A stretch of 64,000 bases of DNA from CAWDPQ01 sp049642465 (GTDB lineage: Bacteria; Acidobacteriota; Vicinamibacteria; Vicinamibacterales; 2-12-FULL-66-21), in NCBI GenBank assembly GCA_049642465.1, contig JBAROV010000167.1:1-64000 (forward strand), in the 5' to 3' direction. Shown here in pieces: positions 26,261 to 35,982 of the stretch (within the stretch, counting starts at the first letter, position 1; each line of letters starts with the position of its first letter). The position numbers and the translations under genes were made by a program. Below the pieces are notes generated by a model. That model saw only the letters and a list, made by a program, of their open reading frames with translations, did not search any database and was not told the DNA's origin.

Positions 26261-27370
26261 ATGAAAGATTTCGTCAGGCGCCTGCGAGATCGACTCGGCC
26301 CAGCGCTCCAGTCCGATACCGAGTTCATCGAGACGGCATACCGCAAAGTCCTCGGCCGGCCTCCCGATCGCGTGGGTCTTGCCCATTACCGTGCCGCGCT
26401 GCGCAATGGCCTCGGACGTACCGACCTGCTGATCGCTCTCGTGCACTCCGATGAGTACACCGCGCGGTTGACAGCGGCCGCCCGCGCGGACGTGGGACCT
26501 CGCGCGCTCCGGCCGGAACGCTACCGCGACATGATCGACCGGACCAATGGTCACGTGATTGCCGTGTTTGAAGTAGAAAGGGCGACGGATTTCGATTGGC
26601 TCGAGACGCGGATCCTCGAAGATGGCTATTACGAGAAACCCGGCGTCTGGAACCTGGAGATTGACACCGACAAACGCGTCGTTGCCGAAATGATCGCGTC
26701 ATTCGCGCCAACGCGGGCGATCGAGCTCGGTTGCGCGTCGGGCGCGGTGATTGATTGCTTGTTGGATTACGGCGTCAAGGCCGAAGGGCTGGACATCAGC
26801 TGGTCTGCCCTGGCGCAAGCTTCTCCCCGCGTCCGATGGGCCGTTCATCATGGGGACCTCATGTCCTTTGCGTCCACGGCGCCGTACGACCTCGTCTACG
26901 GTCTCGACGTGTTCGAGCACCTGAATCCCAACAGGCTGGATGCATATGTCGCTCGAATCTTCGAGATCACGGCCGACGGTGGATACGTCTTCTGCAATAT
27001 TCCCGCGTTCGGGTGCGACGCCGTGTTTGGAACGGTGTTTCCCTATTACATCGACGGTTGGGAAACTGATGCGGCCGCTGGCAGGCCATTTTCCCGGCTG
27101 CACGTGGACGTGAAAGGCTATCCGATTCACGGTCATCTGGCCTGGGCAGACGTGCGGTGGTGGGCTGAGCGTTTCGAGGAGGCGGGGTTTACCCGCGAAA
27201 CGGATATCGAGCGAAGCTTCCATCCCAAGTACGATGGCTATATGTCGCGCATCACGCCGGCGCGTCGCGCCTATTACGTCTTCAGCAAAGGAGCCTCAGT
27301 GGCAAGCCGCCTCGCAATCGTGGAACGGATCGCCTCACAACCGTCACGCGCACTCGCGCATCTCACCTAA
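26261..27370 (+). CDS. DUF4214 domain plus SAM-dependent methyltransferase
   Basis: 369 aa. Residues ~20-70 (DTEFIETAYRKVLGRPPDRVGLAHY ... SDEY) match DUF4214, a small helical domain often found on glycan-related proteins. The rest is a class I methyltransferase: motif I AIELGCASGAVIDCLL near 151, acidic strand-2 end GLDIS, and YDLVYGLDVFEHL, the classic post-motif of methyltransferase type 11/23. The combination recalls enzymes that modify surface glycans, which is inference. It follows the CCA-adding enzyme by 24 bases and has its own -10-like box. Confidence 0.8.
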   Translation: MKDFVRRLRDRLGPALQSDTEFIETAYRKVLGRPPDRVGLAHYRAALRNGLGRTDLLIALVHSDEYTARLTAAARADVGPRALRPERYRDMIDRTNGHVIAVFEVERATDFDWLETRILEDGYYEKPGVWNLEIDTDKRVVAEMIASFAPTRAIELGCASGAVIDCLLDYGVKAEGLDISWSALAQASPRVRWAVHHGDLMSFASTAPYDLVYGLDVFEHLNPNRLDAYVARIFEITADGGYVFCNIPAFGCDAVFGTVFPYYIDGWETDAAAGRPFSRLHVDVKGYPIHGHLAWADVRWWAERFEEAGFTRETDIERSFHPKYDGYMSRITPARRAYYVFSKGASVASRLAIVERIASQPSRALAHLT

Positions 27371-27377
27371 TCAAATC

Positions 27378-28055
27378 GTGTTCACGACCGAACGTCGAGC
27401 CGCCACTTGGGCAAGACGCCGTGCGCTGTGCGGCATCGTGTTCCTCATCGGCGTGCACTACGCCACCGACGCACGGGCACAACTGGCGCAGCCGATCGGG
27501 CGTTACGTGGTCGACGCGCGCATCACGTTGGCGAGATTCAAAGAGGATCCAGGGATTGCCGCGGCAATTGGCGTTCGACCCGTGAATCTTCCGACGCGTG
27601 GCCTCGGGTTCGTGGTCGGGGCACATTTGTACCCGCTGAGGGGCAAGCGCGTGGCACTTGGCCTGGGCGCGGAGTTCCTGGCAGCTCGGGATCACCGTAC
27701 GTTGCCGACTGCCGACGCCGCCGAAGAGGAAGGCCCAACGGTGGAAACCCAGCTCTCGTCATTTGCCCCGCAGCTGTCCCTGAACTTCGGCAAGAGAGAT
27801 GGATGGAGCTACATCAGCGGCGGGATCGGCTCGGCGACGTTCACGGCGGAACGAACCGATGAGCCGCTCGGCGAGGGATCCAGAGCGCGAACGATCAATT
27901 ACGGCGGCGGCGCCAGATGGTTCACGAACAAACACCTTGCCGTCTCGGTCGATTTGCGCTTCTACTCCGTCGCCGCGCAGCCCGGTTCCACAACGAGACC
28001 GGCGTTTCCCAAAAGCAAGATGATGGTGATCAGCGGCGGAATTGCATTCAGATAG
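27378..28055 (+). CDS. Outer-membrane beta-barrel protein, exported
   Basis: 225 aa from GTG 27378. The N-terminus has Arg residues, a hydrophobic core (CGIVFLIGVHYATDARAQ) and an Ala-x-Ala cleavage site near residue 33. The mature part shows alternating polar and hydrophobic strands with many Gly and aromatic residues (GLGFVVGAHLYPL, LGLGAEFLAAR, GGIGSATFTAER, GGGARWFTNKHLAVSVDLRFYS), and ends in Phe-Arg, as in eight-stranded OmpA/OprF-like barrels. It lies seven bases after the methyltransferase gene. The alternative start at 27234 lies inside that gene and is rejected. Confidence 0.7.
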   Translation: MFTTERRAATWARRRALCGIVFLIGVHYATDARAQLAQPIGRYVVDARITLARFKEDPGIAAAIGVRPVNLPTRGLGFVVGAHLYPLRGKRVALGLGAEFLAARDHRTLPTADAAEEEGPTVETQLSSFAPQLSLNFGKRDGWSYISGGIGSATFTAERTDEPLGEGSRARTINYGGGARWFTNKHLAVSVDLRFYSVAAQPGSTTRPAFPKSKMMVISGGIAFR

Positions 28056-28078
28056 CTGGAAGCTGGAAGCTGGCAGCT
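28054..28078 (+). repeat. AGCTGGA short tandem repeat
   Basis: Three and a half copies of a seven-base unit (AGCTGGA, AGCTGGA, AGCTGGC, AGCT) fill the gap between two convergent genes and overlap both stop codons. Such satellite-like words may be genome-specific; no function is evident. Confidence 0.6.
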
Positions 28079-29429
28079 AAATATCCCAGATTCGCTCCTG
28101 CTGGTCGTAAAAGGTGATCAGCCCGTCCTCGCTGACCTTCAGCACGGCACCAAAGCGTCCGGCCGCCATGGCCGCAGTCGTGCGCGCTCCCTCGACGGCC
28201 AGGCTGGAATGAGGCTCTGGCGGTTCGGAATGGAGCAGAATCGCGCCGACGGCGAGCAGTCGTCCTGACGTGTCCATCACCGTGGCGCCATCGACTTTCG
28301 CAAGACCGGCAAGGACGGCCGGATCGAGGCCGGCTGCTGTCTGACCGCGGAGTGTCTGCAGCAGCTGCGCACGCGTCGGATTCACAGGCGGGCCAGTAAG
28401 CCTATCGGCATCGAGCTGATCGGCGGGCGCCACGAGCAGCGGCAGTGATCGTTCCGGGTCGCGCAGCACGACAAAGAGCGCGCCTTCGCGCGCATCGGCC
28501 AGGTCGAGCGCGGTCTGGAACAGGCGATCGGCAACCGCGGGATTTCCCACCGACTCTGCCCACATCCTGTATTTGGCCGCGATATCCAACAGGTGCCACC
28601 GCGCGTTCCGGAAGCTGAACACCTGCACGCCCTCCGAAAAGACCTTGATCTCGTGCGTCGGGCTCAGCACGATGCTGACGTCCCTCGTCTCTTCGGTCGC
28701 CAAGGCATGGGGACGGTACGGCGTGGGACATGGCACATCCAGCGCACCGTCCGAAACGCGACGGGCCACTTCGATGATGTCGAGCACCACCCCGTCTCGA
28801 TTCAGAAGAAACACGGTGTTCAGGCCGTCACACAGACGATAGAAACTCTTGACCGCGGTCAGTTCCTGCGAATAACGCAACGGCCGCTCGGGCTGTGGCC
28901 GCCGTCCCCGCTGCAGATCAGCGTCGGTGTCGAGAATCAAAACGCCGGACGAAATCGATCGGTTCTCGTAACTCGACAGTGCGGCAACGCGCAGCACTTC
29001 AATCGCGTTGGCGATAAGGTCGGCTCGTGTCTGCGTGGGATCCGCATAAGAGGTCGCGTCCAGGAACGCGCCCACGTACCGATCCTCGATGGCGCCGCGA
29101 AACAATGTTTGACGGTCGAGCATCTGCCTGGGGTCGAACAACGCCCGATACCGGATCGAGAGCACTGCCCCGATCCCGCGAGCCAGCCTCACCTCGTGTT
29201 CGGTAAATGGACGGCGAGGTGGCACGTGAAGCACGTGGCGCGTTCCGAACCACCGTACGGAGAGGACTGACGGATCGCCGGTCGGCTCGATCGATAAACG
29301 TCCATCCGAAGAAAGCGAAGGAATTGCCTCCGTCTCGAAGGTCGCGCGGCCAAAAAACTGCCGCAGCGCTCCCTGCAGGAGGTTGTCGTAGAGCGCACTG
29401 GCTGCGAAAACGGGGGGAAGCGTGGCCAT
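28077..29429 (-). CDS. DisA/CdaA-like (diadenylate cyclase fold) sensor protein
   Basis: 450 aa. The C-terminal ~170 residues follow the diadenylate-cyclase (DAC) fold: a LFQTALDLADAREGALFVVL helix-strand, then VDGATVMDTSGRLLAVGAIL (Asp380-Gly381-Ala382, the conserved DGA), then GARTTAA (414-420) where active enzymes have GTRHRAA, then a VSEDG strand. RHR is thus changed to Arg-Thr-Thr, so c-di-AMP synthesis is doubtful. The N-terminal 270 residues resemble the DAC-associated sensor regions described by comparative genomics (DACNV-type); I cannot confirm which. Start ATG 29429 has AAGGA five bases upstream. It is divergent from the ligase-ACP-acyltransferase fusion. Possibly a nucleotide sensor rather than a cyclase. 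Confidence 0.7.
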   Translation of the reverse strand: MATLPPVFAASALYDNLLQGALRQFFGRATFETEAIPSLSSDGRLSIEPTGDPSVLSVRWFGTRHVLHVPPRRPFTEHEVRLARGIGAVLSIRYRALFDPRQMLDRQTLFRGAIEDRYVGAFLDATSYADPTQTRADLIANAIEVLRVAALSSYENRSISSGVLILDTDADLQRGRRPQPERPLRYSQELTAVKSFYRLCDGLNTVFLLNRDGVVLDIIEVARRVSDGALDVPCPTPYRPHALATEETRDVSIVLSPTHEIKVFSEGVQVFSFRNARWHLLDIAAKYRMWAESVGNPAVADRLFQTALDLADAREGALFVVLRDPERSLPLLVAPADQLDADRLTGPPVNPTRAQLLQTLRGQTAAGLDPAVLAGLAKVDGATVMDTSGRLLAVGAILLHSEPPEPHSSLAVEGARTTAAMAAGRFGAVLKVSEDGLITFYDQQERIWDI

Positions 29430-29515
29430 CGGTTCCTTTGAATCATAATTCACCAAAATGCCGCGGCGGATATTGTCTGTCTTCGCAGGCGGCCAGTCGC
29501 GGCTCTGAGGCCATC

Positions 29516-32047
29516 TTGCGGCGAACACTCATTGACTTTTTCGACGACCTCGCGAAGGCCGAGGGGAACTTCCTCACTCACGACGACGGGTATCGGACGC
29601 GCTCGTACCCCTACCGCGACGTGGCGAAGGCGGCGAACGCCCTGGCGCATCGGCTCGAACAACAAGGCATCGTCAAGGGGGACCACCTTGTCATCTGGAT
29701 GGAGAACCGGCCGGAGTGGATCTGGACGTTGTGGGGCTGTTTGCTGCGCGGCGTGGTGCTCGTCCCAATCGACTATCGCGCGTCAGCCGACTTCCTGCTC
29801 CGGGTCGCCTCCATCGTCAGCGCGAAAGCAATCGTGGTTGGTGAAACCGTCGCAGAGCTCGAAACCACGATACCAATGTGGACGATCAAGGACATCGGTT
29901 TCAGAAACGGCGCGGCCAACCCACATCCAGGCGTGCCGGCATTGACGGCAGACGATGTCGCCGAAATCATCTTTACCTCTGGCGCAACGTCCGAACCCAA
30001 GGGCGTTGTTCTCACGCACCGGAACATCCTGGCCAATATCGTGCCGATCGAGCGCGAGGTCGCGAAATACCGCCGGTACGCCCGGCCCTTCATGCCGATT
30101 CGGTTCTTGAATCTGCTGCCACTCAGCCACATGTTTGGCCAGGCGATGGCGACATTTGTGCCCCCGATGCTCTCCGGAGAGGTCGTCTTCACGCGGAGCT
30201 TCGCTCCAGCGGATATCGTTTCCCAGATTCGGTCGCGTCGGATCTCTGTCCTGGTGTGCGTGCCAAAGATTCTCGAGGTGCTTCGAGAACACATCCAACG
30301 GATCGCACCAGAAACGGCGCAGCCACCACCCGCCGGCATGCACTGGACGCGACGGTGGTGGCACTATCGCCGAGTGCATCGCCGCTTTGGTTACAAGTTC
30401 TGGGCGATGGTGGTTGGTGCCGCTCCGCTCGATCCGGATCTCGAAGCGTTCTTCGGCCGACTGGGCTTCGTCGTGGTGCAGGGCTACGGCTTAACCGAAA
30501 CCGCGCCAATCGTCACACTCAATCACCCGTTTCGTGCGGCACGTGGAGCTGTCGGGAAGCCCATCGCCGGAGTGGAAGTGAAGATCGCCGAAGACGGCGA
30601 AATCCTGGTTCGGGGTGAAAACGTGACACGGGGGTACTTCAACGCGCCAGAGGAAACCCGCGCGGCGTTCGAAGACGGCTGGTTTCACACCGGCGACATT
30701 GGAGGGTTCGACCAGGCCGGTCAGTTATTCATTCGCGGCCGCAAGAAGGAAATGATCGTCACGCCCGAAGGCCTGAACGTGTTCCCGGAAGACGTGGAAC
30801 GCGTGCTCAACGACATCCGGGGCGTCCGCGACTCCGCCGTGGTGGGAGCACCAGTGCACGGATCCACCGCCGAGCGCGTCCAGGCCGTACTCGTCCTTGA
30901 ACCGGGAACCAGCGCAGACGATGTGGTTCGCGAGGCAAATGCGAAGCTCCAGGATCATCAACGAATCAGGGCGGCCGCCGCCTGGCCTGACGCCGAACTG
31001 CCGCGAACGGAAGGCACGAGAAAGCTCAAACGACGAGAACTTCGCCAGTGGCTGACGGGCGCGCGAACAAAACCGGAGGCTGGAAAGGGCGCCGGCCGCG
31101 CCGACGTCGTCAGCGTGCTGGGCCGATTCGCCCCGAATCGAACTATCACGTCCGCGACGACGATTGAAGAACTCGGGCTGACCTCACTCGAGCGTGTGGA
31201 ATTGATGATGGCGCTCGAGGAGGCTTTCCAGGTGACGGTCGATGAAACGCAATTCGCCGCGGCGACCACTGTCGGTGATCTCGAGCGGCTTGGGGAAAGC
31301 CCCTTGCAAAAGGAGGGGGCTGCGGTTCGCTCGTTCGCCGCGTCACCGGCAACGGCCGAACCCATCGACTTCCCGTCGTGGAACCGAAGCTGGCCGGCGA
31401 AGACCGTCCGGCGTCTGAGTCTGCCAACATGGATCCTGCCACTCGCCCGTCCTTTTATGAGCCTCACCGTCCAAGGCCTGTCCAACCTGGACGACGTCTC
31501 AGGTCCGGTCATTTTTGCTGCAAACCATCAGAGTCATCTCGATACGCCGGCGATCCTTCAGGCGCTGCCGCCCCGGTGGCGATATCGAGTGGCCCCGGCG
31601 ATGGCCAAGGAATTCTTCACCGCGCACTTCCATCCGGAACAGTACGGCTGGAGGGCACGGCTGCCGAACAGTCTGAACTACTACCTGGCGTCGTTGTTCT
31701 TCAACGCCTTCCCACTGCCACAACGGGAAACGGGAACGCGGCAAACGCTCCGGTATATTGGAACGCTGCTCGGTGAGGGCTTTTCCGTCCTGATTTTTCC
31801 GGAAGGCAAGCGTACCGACAGGGGGGAGATTAAGCCGTTCCAGGCGGGCGTCGCGATGATCGCTTCGAAACTTGAAGTGCCCGTCGTTCCTGTCCGCCTC
31901 GAAGGGCTCGACCGTATCCTCCACCACTCATGGAAATTCCCGAGCCGCGGGCAGGCGCGCGTCGCGTTCGGAAAGCCTATGTCACTGACTGGCAGCGACT
32001 ACGCCGCACTCGCCCGCCAACTGGAGGAAACGGTCAGGCAACTCTAA
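29516..32047 (+). CDS. Acyl-CoA/ACP synthetase - acyl carrier - acyltransferase fusion
   Basis: 843 aa from TTG 29516, preceded by GAGG; no in-frame ATG fits. Three parts are visible. 1) AMP-forming ligase (~1-520): P-loop TSGATSEPKG (154-163), YGLTETAP near 323, GWFHTGDIG and the terminal Lys in GTRKLKRREL. 2) Acyl-carrier domain (~525-600) with LGLTSLERVEL, Ser557 being the likely phosphopantetheine site. 3) PlsC-type acyltransferase (~650-843) with NHQSHLD (His671, Asp676) and FPEGKRT near 761. It could activate a free fatty acid, hold it on the internal carrier, and hand it to a lysophospholipid, like bifunctional Aas but with a built-in carrier. The divergent neighbour is the DAC-like protein. 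Confidence 0.85.
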   Translation: MRRTLIDFFDDLAKAEGNFLTHDDGYRTRSYPYRDVAKAANALAHRLEQQGIVKGDHLVIWMENRPEWIWTLWGCLLRGVVLVPIDYRASADFLLRVASIVSAKAIVVGETVAELETTIPMWTIKDIGFRNGAANPHPGVPALTADDVAEIIFTSGATSEPKGVVLTHRNILANIVPIEREVAKYRRYARPFMPIRFLNLLPLSHMFGQAMATFVPPMLSGEVVFTRSFAPADIVSQIRSRRISVLVCVPKILEVLREHIQRIAPETAQPPPAGMHWTRRWWHYRRVHRRFGYKFWAMVVGAAPLDPDLEAFFGRLGFVVVQGYGLTETAPIVTLNHPFRAARGAVGKPIAGVEVKIAEDGEILVRGENVTRGYFNAPEETRAAFEDGWFHTGDIGGFDQAGQLFIRGRKKEMIVTPEGLNVFPEDVERVLNDIRGVRDSAVVGAPVHGSTAERVQAVLVLEPGTSADDVVREANAKLQDHQRIRAAAAWPDAELPRTEGTRKLKRRELRQWLTGARTKPEAGKGAGRADVVSVLGRFAPNRTITSATTIEELGLTSLERVELMMALEEAFQVTVDETQFAAATTVGDLERLGESPLQKEGAAVRSFAASPATAEPIDFPSWNRSWPAKTVRRLSLPTWILPLARPFMSLTVQGLSNLDDVSGPVIFAANHQSHLDTPAILQALPPRWRYRVAPAMAKEFFTAHFHPEQYGWRARLPNSLNYYLASLFFNAFPLPQRETGTRQTLRYIGTLLGEGFSVLIFPEGKRTDRGEIKPFQAGVAMIASKLEVPVVPVRLEGLDRILHHSWKFPSRGQARVAFGKPMSLTGSDYAALARQLEETVRQL

Positions 32048-32066
32048 ACCTGACCAACAGCTGAGT

Positions 32067-32096
32067 TTGCCAAGCTCTGGTTCGATGTGGCACAAT
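32067..32096 (+). promoter_or_regulatory. Probable promoter of the IF-1 gene
   Basis: TTGCCA (32067-32072) and CACAAT (32091-32096) are separated by 18 bases, close to a sigma-70 promoter. The predicted start of transcription near 32103 leaves a ~15-base leader that contains the AAAGGA ribosome-binding site. Confidence 0.4.
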
Positions 32097-32117
32097 CTTT
32101 GATTGAAAGGATAGCAC

Positions 32118-32336
32118 TTGAGCAAGGATGATCTGATTGACGTGCAGGGCACCGTCGTCGCCGTGCACAGTGGCGGTCTTTACCGCGTGCAGTGTGACCA
32201 AGGGCACGAGGTGCTCGCCCAATTGAGCGGCCGGATGCGCCGCTTCCGAATCAAGGTGGTGCCGGGAGATCGGGTGACCGTGGGTGTCTCGCCCTACGAT
32301 CCGGTCCGGGGCATCATCACCTTCCGCGCTCGCTAA
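32118..32336 (+). CDS. infA: Translation initiation factor IF-1
   Basis: 72 aa, the usual length of IF-1, an S1/OB-fold protein that binds the ribosomal A site during initiation. It starts with SKDDLIDVQGTVV and keeps GHEVLAQLSGRMRR, VVPGDRVTVGVSPYDPVRGIITFR. The second strand (HSGGLYRVQCDQG) departs from the standard PNAMFRVELENG and includes a cysteine, so this may be a divergent second copy. The start is TTG at 32118 with AAAGGA six bases upstream; no ATG or GTG is available. It stands next to a DEAD-box helicase gene rather than in a ribosomal-protein operon. Confidence 0.9.
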   Translation: MSKDDLIDVQGTVVAVHSGGLYRVQCDQGHEVLAQLSGRMRRFRIKVVPGDRVTVGVSPYDPVRGIITFRAR

Positions 32337-32344
32337 ATTACGAT

Positions 32345-33615
<1,271 letters not shown>

Positions 33616-33616
<1 letters not shown>

Positions 33617-33912
33617 TGGACGAAACGACGAATCAGTTCAGCCATGCCACCTCTGTGCCCGACTCGGGTAAAGAGGGGGAACCAACTCCCGCGACGCCAC
33701 CCGCCGCCTCGACCGACTCGCCAGCCGTCGAGCGATTCAAATCATGCCGATGGAGATGTGCGCCGGATGAAGGCGCCTTCTGCACGCACCGTGATGTACT
33801 GCCCTTTGCAGGCAAGGAAGGGTTTGCCGCGGATTCTTGGTGCCCTGACTGCTCGTTTTACAAGCTGCGGCGCACACCGAAGAAGCGAGAACGCCTCGAC
33901 TTCACTTACTGA
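33616..33912 (+). CDS. Small Cys-rich protein, probable metal binder
   Basis: 98 aa. The first ~38 residues are a Pro/Thr/Ser-rich, probably disordered leader. The rest carries six Cys and one His in the order C-x3-C (FKSCRWRCAPDE), C-x-H (FCTHRD) and C-x2-C (SWCPDCSFYK), which fits a zinc or iron site. It ends with a basic RRTPKKRERLDFTY tail. No family recognised. The start ATG shares its A with the TAA stop of the helicase (TAATG), so translation is likely coupled to it, and a role with the helicase or RNA is a reasonable guess. Confidence 0.65.
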
Positions 33913-33926
33913 CGCTGACAAGGGAG

Positions 33927-33944
33927 AAGGGAAAATGTTCCCTT
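33927..33944. terminator. Possible bidirectional hairpin between convergent genes
   Basis: AAGGGAA (33927-33933) and TTCCCTT (33938-33944) form a seven-base stem with a four-base loop between two convergent genes. It runs into the stop codon of the minus-strand gene. No T-run follows, so termination strength is doubtful. Confidence 0.4.
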
Positions 33945-34827
33945 ATTCAGAGAACTCCCTCGCCAACTCCACCCACTCGCCGTTTGGCGCCAGGTCTTGG
34001 TAGGTGCGCCAGTGTGGCTTCGCCTCCGGAGAGTGCCCGGTCTTCTCGAGTGTCACGGCCAGATAGAAGTGAGCGTCCGCGTAGCCCGGATTCAGCTTCA
34101 CGGCACACCGATAACAAACCAGCGCATCCTCGAAGCGGCCGAGATCGTGATGAATGTTGCCGAGGTTGAAGTGTGCCTCGAAGCAGTCCGGATCGAGACC
34201 AATGGCGCGTTCGTATAAGGCCTGGGCTTCAATCAGTTCATCGCGCGCGTAGTGGATGTTGGCGAGGTTGACGATAGCCGGCACAAGGTCGGGATCGATG
34301 ACGAGCGCCTTGCGGTATGCGGCTGCCGCCTCCTCCATGTTGCGTCCCTCTCCATCGTCGAGCCGCGAACCTTCGATGAAGTACTTGGCCGCAAGCGCCG
34401 CCTGCGGATCCGAGAAGGGGAAGCCGACGAGCGACGCCTCGCGCGAGGCGGCTGCGCCGGGATGAATGGAACGTGTCGAATGCGCCGTCGTGCGGGACTT
34501 GTGACCTTCTAATGCGACGACCTTGGCACGAGGGGCGTCCGATGCGTGTCCGTGAAAATCCAGCTCCAGCTGACCCTGACGCTCTGCAAGCAGTCCTCTA
34601 AGGATCACCCGCAGTGGCATGCCTCGTTCGATTTCAGTGGCGACGTGCTTGATGGTCAGCAGATCGCCGAACGAATAAAGGCGATTGTTGGGGTCAGGGC
34701 GTGGCGCTCCGCCGCGGATCAGTCCCCACTTTTCCAGGTATCGAAGATGGTTCTCGGTAATGGACGGGTAGAGGCTGCGAACGTCCCGTGGAGTGTACGG
34801 TCCCGGCGATGACGGTAACGACGTCAT
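33943..34827 (-). CDS. MerR-type HTH regulator fused to TPR domain
   Basis: 294 aa. Residues ~10-75 are a MerR-like winged helix (YTPRDVRSLYPSITENHLRYLEKWGLI ... YSFGDLLTIKHVATEIERGMPLRVIL). After a disordered linker (~85-140), residues ~150-285 form three or more TPR units (AAAYRKALVIDPDLVPAIVNLANIHYARDE and two similar). There is no Cys-based metal site, so regulation is probably through protein contacts of the TPR part. The type recurs in Acidobacteria, by general knowledge. Divergent from glucokinase; the shared 123 bases between them could be its operator region. Confidence 0.82.
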   Translation of the reverse strand: MTSLPSSPGPYTPRDVRSLYPSITENHLRYLEKWGLIRGGAPRPDPNNRLYSFGDLLTIKHVATEIERGMPLRVILRGLLAERQGQLELDFHGHASDAPRAKVVALEGHKSRTTAHSTRSIHPGAAASREASLVGFPFSDPQAALAAKYFIEGSRLDDGEGRNMEEAAAAYRKALVIDPDLVPAIVNLANIHYARDELIEAQALYERAIGLDPDCFEAHFNLGNIHHDLGRFEDALVCYRCAVKLNPGYADAHFYLAVTLEKTGHSPEAKPHWRTYQDLAPNGEWVELAREFSE

Positions 34828-34950
34828 TCATCGCGAAGATTAACGACGCCGAGCATAAAGTCAAGCGTTGATCTGACTCGCGCTCGACGCCAGTATGCCG
34901 CTCGCCGTGGCCTCGCGGACAAATCGCCCGATATGATAGGGCATCTACCT

Positions 34951-35982
34951 ATGATCCTTGCGGGCGATGTTGGTGGAACCAAAACGCTGCTCGGCTTGTT
35001 CACGCCGGAGCCCGAACGTCCGTCACCCGTGGAAGTCGGGGAATTCGTGACGCTCGACTACGACGGCCTCGAAACCATGATCGACGAATTCCTTCGCGCG
35101 TGGAAGGTCGAGCCGCGACATCTGCATGCCGCGTCGATCGGCGTGGCTGGGGCGATCACGTCGCAGGTGGCCCGCATGACGAACGTGCCGTGGGTGGTTG
35201 ACGCGGCGTCGGTGTCGGAGCGGACGGGCATTAAACGTTCACGAATTCTCAACGATCTCGAAGCACTCGCGTATGCGGTCCCCGTGCTGCGGCCTGATGA
35301 GCTCGCCCCGCTGCAAGCAGGAGAGAAGGTTGACGATGGCAACGCGGCGGTGATTGCCGCTGGGACCGGACTCGGCGAAGCATTCCTGCACAATATCGGC
35401 GGACAGTTCATCCCGGTGGCATCCGAAGGCGGTCACGCCGATTTTGCGGCGCGCACCCCGCGGGAACTCGAAATGGTCGGCGCGCTCTCGCCCATTTTCG
35501 GCCGCGTCAGCGCAGAAACGATCATCTCGGGACCAGGCCTCGTCAATATCTACCAGTTCACACACGACGCGATTGGCAGCGGGCCACTCCTCACGCCCAG
35601 CAGCCTCGCTCCTGCTCGATTGTGCTCGGCAGTCGGTCACGTGGACGACCCGGTCGATCTTCCAGTGCGCATCAGCGCAGCGGCGACCGAAAGGCGCTGC
35701 GCTCAGTGCGTCGAAGCGATGGAGATGTTCGTTGCCGCATACGGCGCCGAGGCAGGAAACATCGCACTTCGTGGAACGGCAACCGCGGGTGTCTACGTCG
35801 GCGGGGGCATTGCGCCAAAAAACCTGCCAGCGCTCCGAACAGGCGCATTCATGGACGCGTTTCGCTCTAAAGAGCCGATGGCAGAGTTGGTCGTCAAGAT
35901 TCCAGTTTCGGTCATCTTGAATGACGATGCGGGCCTGCTCGGCGCGGCGGTCTTCGCTCAGTTCTCCCTGTTGGACCGGTGA
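34951..35982 (+). CDS. glk: Glucokinase
   Basis: 343 aa, ATP-dependent glucokinase of the proteobacterial Glk family: LAGDVGGTKT at the start (phosphate loop), ILNDLEALAYAVP with the catalytic Asp, AAGTGLGEAFL, SEGGHADFAAR and VYVGGGIAPK. It lacks the ROK cysteine zinc motif. It phosphorylates glucose to glucose-6-phosphate. ATG 34951 is the best start; an in-frame ATG at 34933 exists but would overlap a TATGAT box (34932-34937) that looks like the -10 element, giving a leader of about seven bases. The stop overlaps the next gene start (GTGA). Confidence 0.88.
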   Translation: MILAGDVGGTKTLLGLFTPEPERPSPVEVGEFVTLDYDGLETMIDEFLRAWKVEPRHLHAASIGVAGAITSQVARMTNVPWVVDAASVSERTGIKRSRILNDLEALAYAVPVLRPDELAPLQAGEKVDDGNAAVIAAGTGLGEAFLHNIGGQFIPVASEGGHADFAARTPRELEMVGALSPIFGRVSAETIISGPGLVNIYQFTHDAIGSGPLLTPSSLAPARLCSAVGHVDDPVDLPVRISAAATERRCAQCVEAMEMFVAAYGAEAGNIALRGTATAGVYVGGGIAPKNLPALRTGAFMDAFRSKEPMAELVVKIPVSVILNDDAGLLGAAVFAQFSLLDR

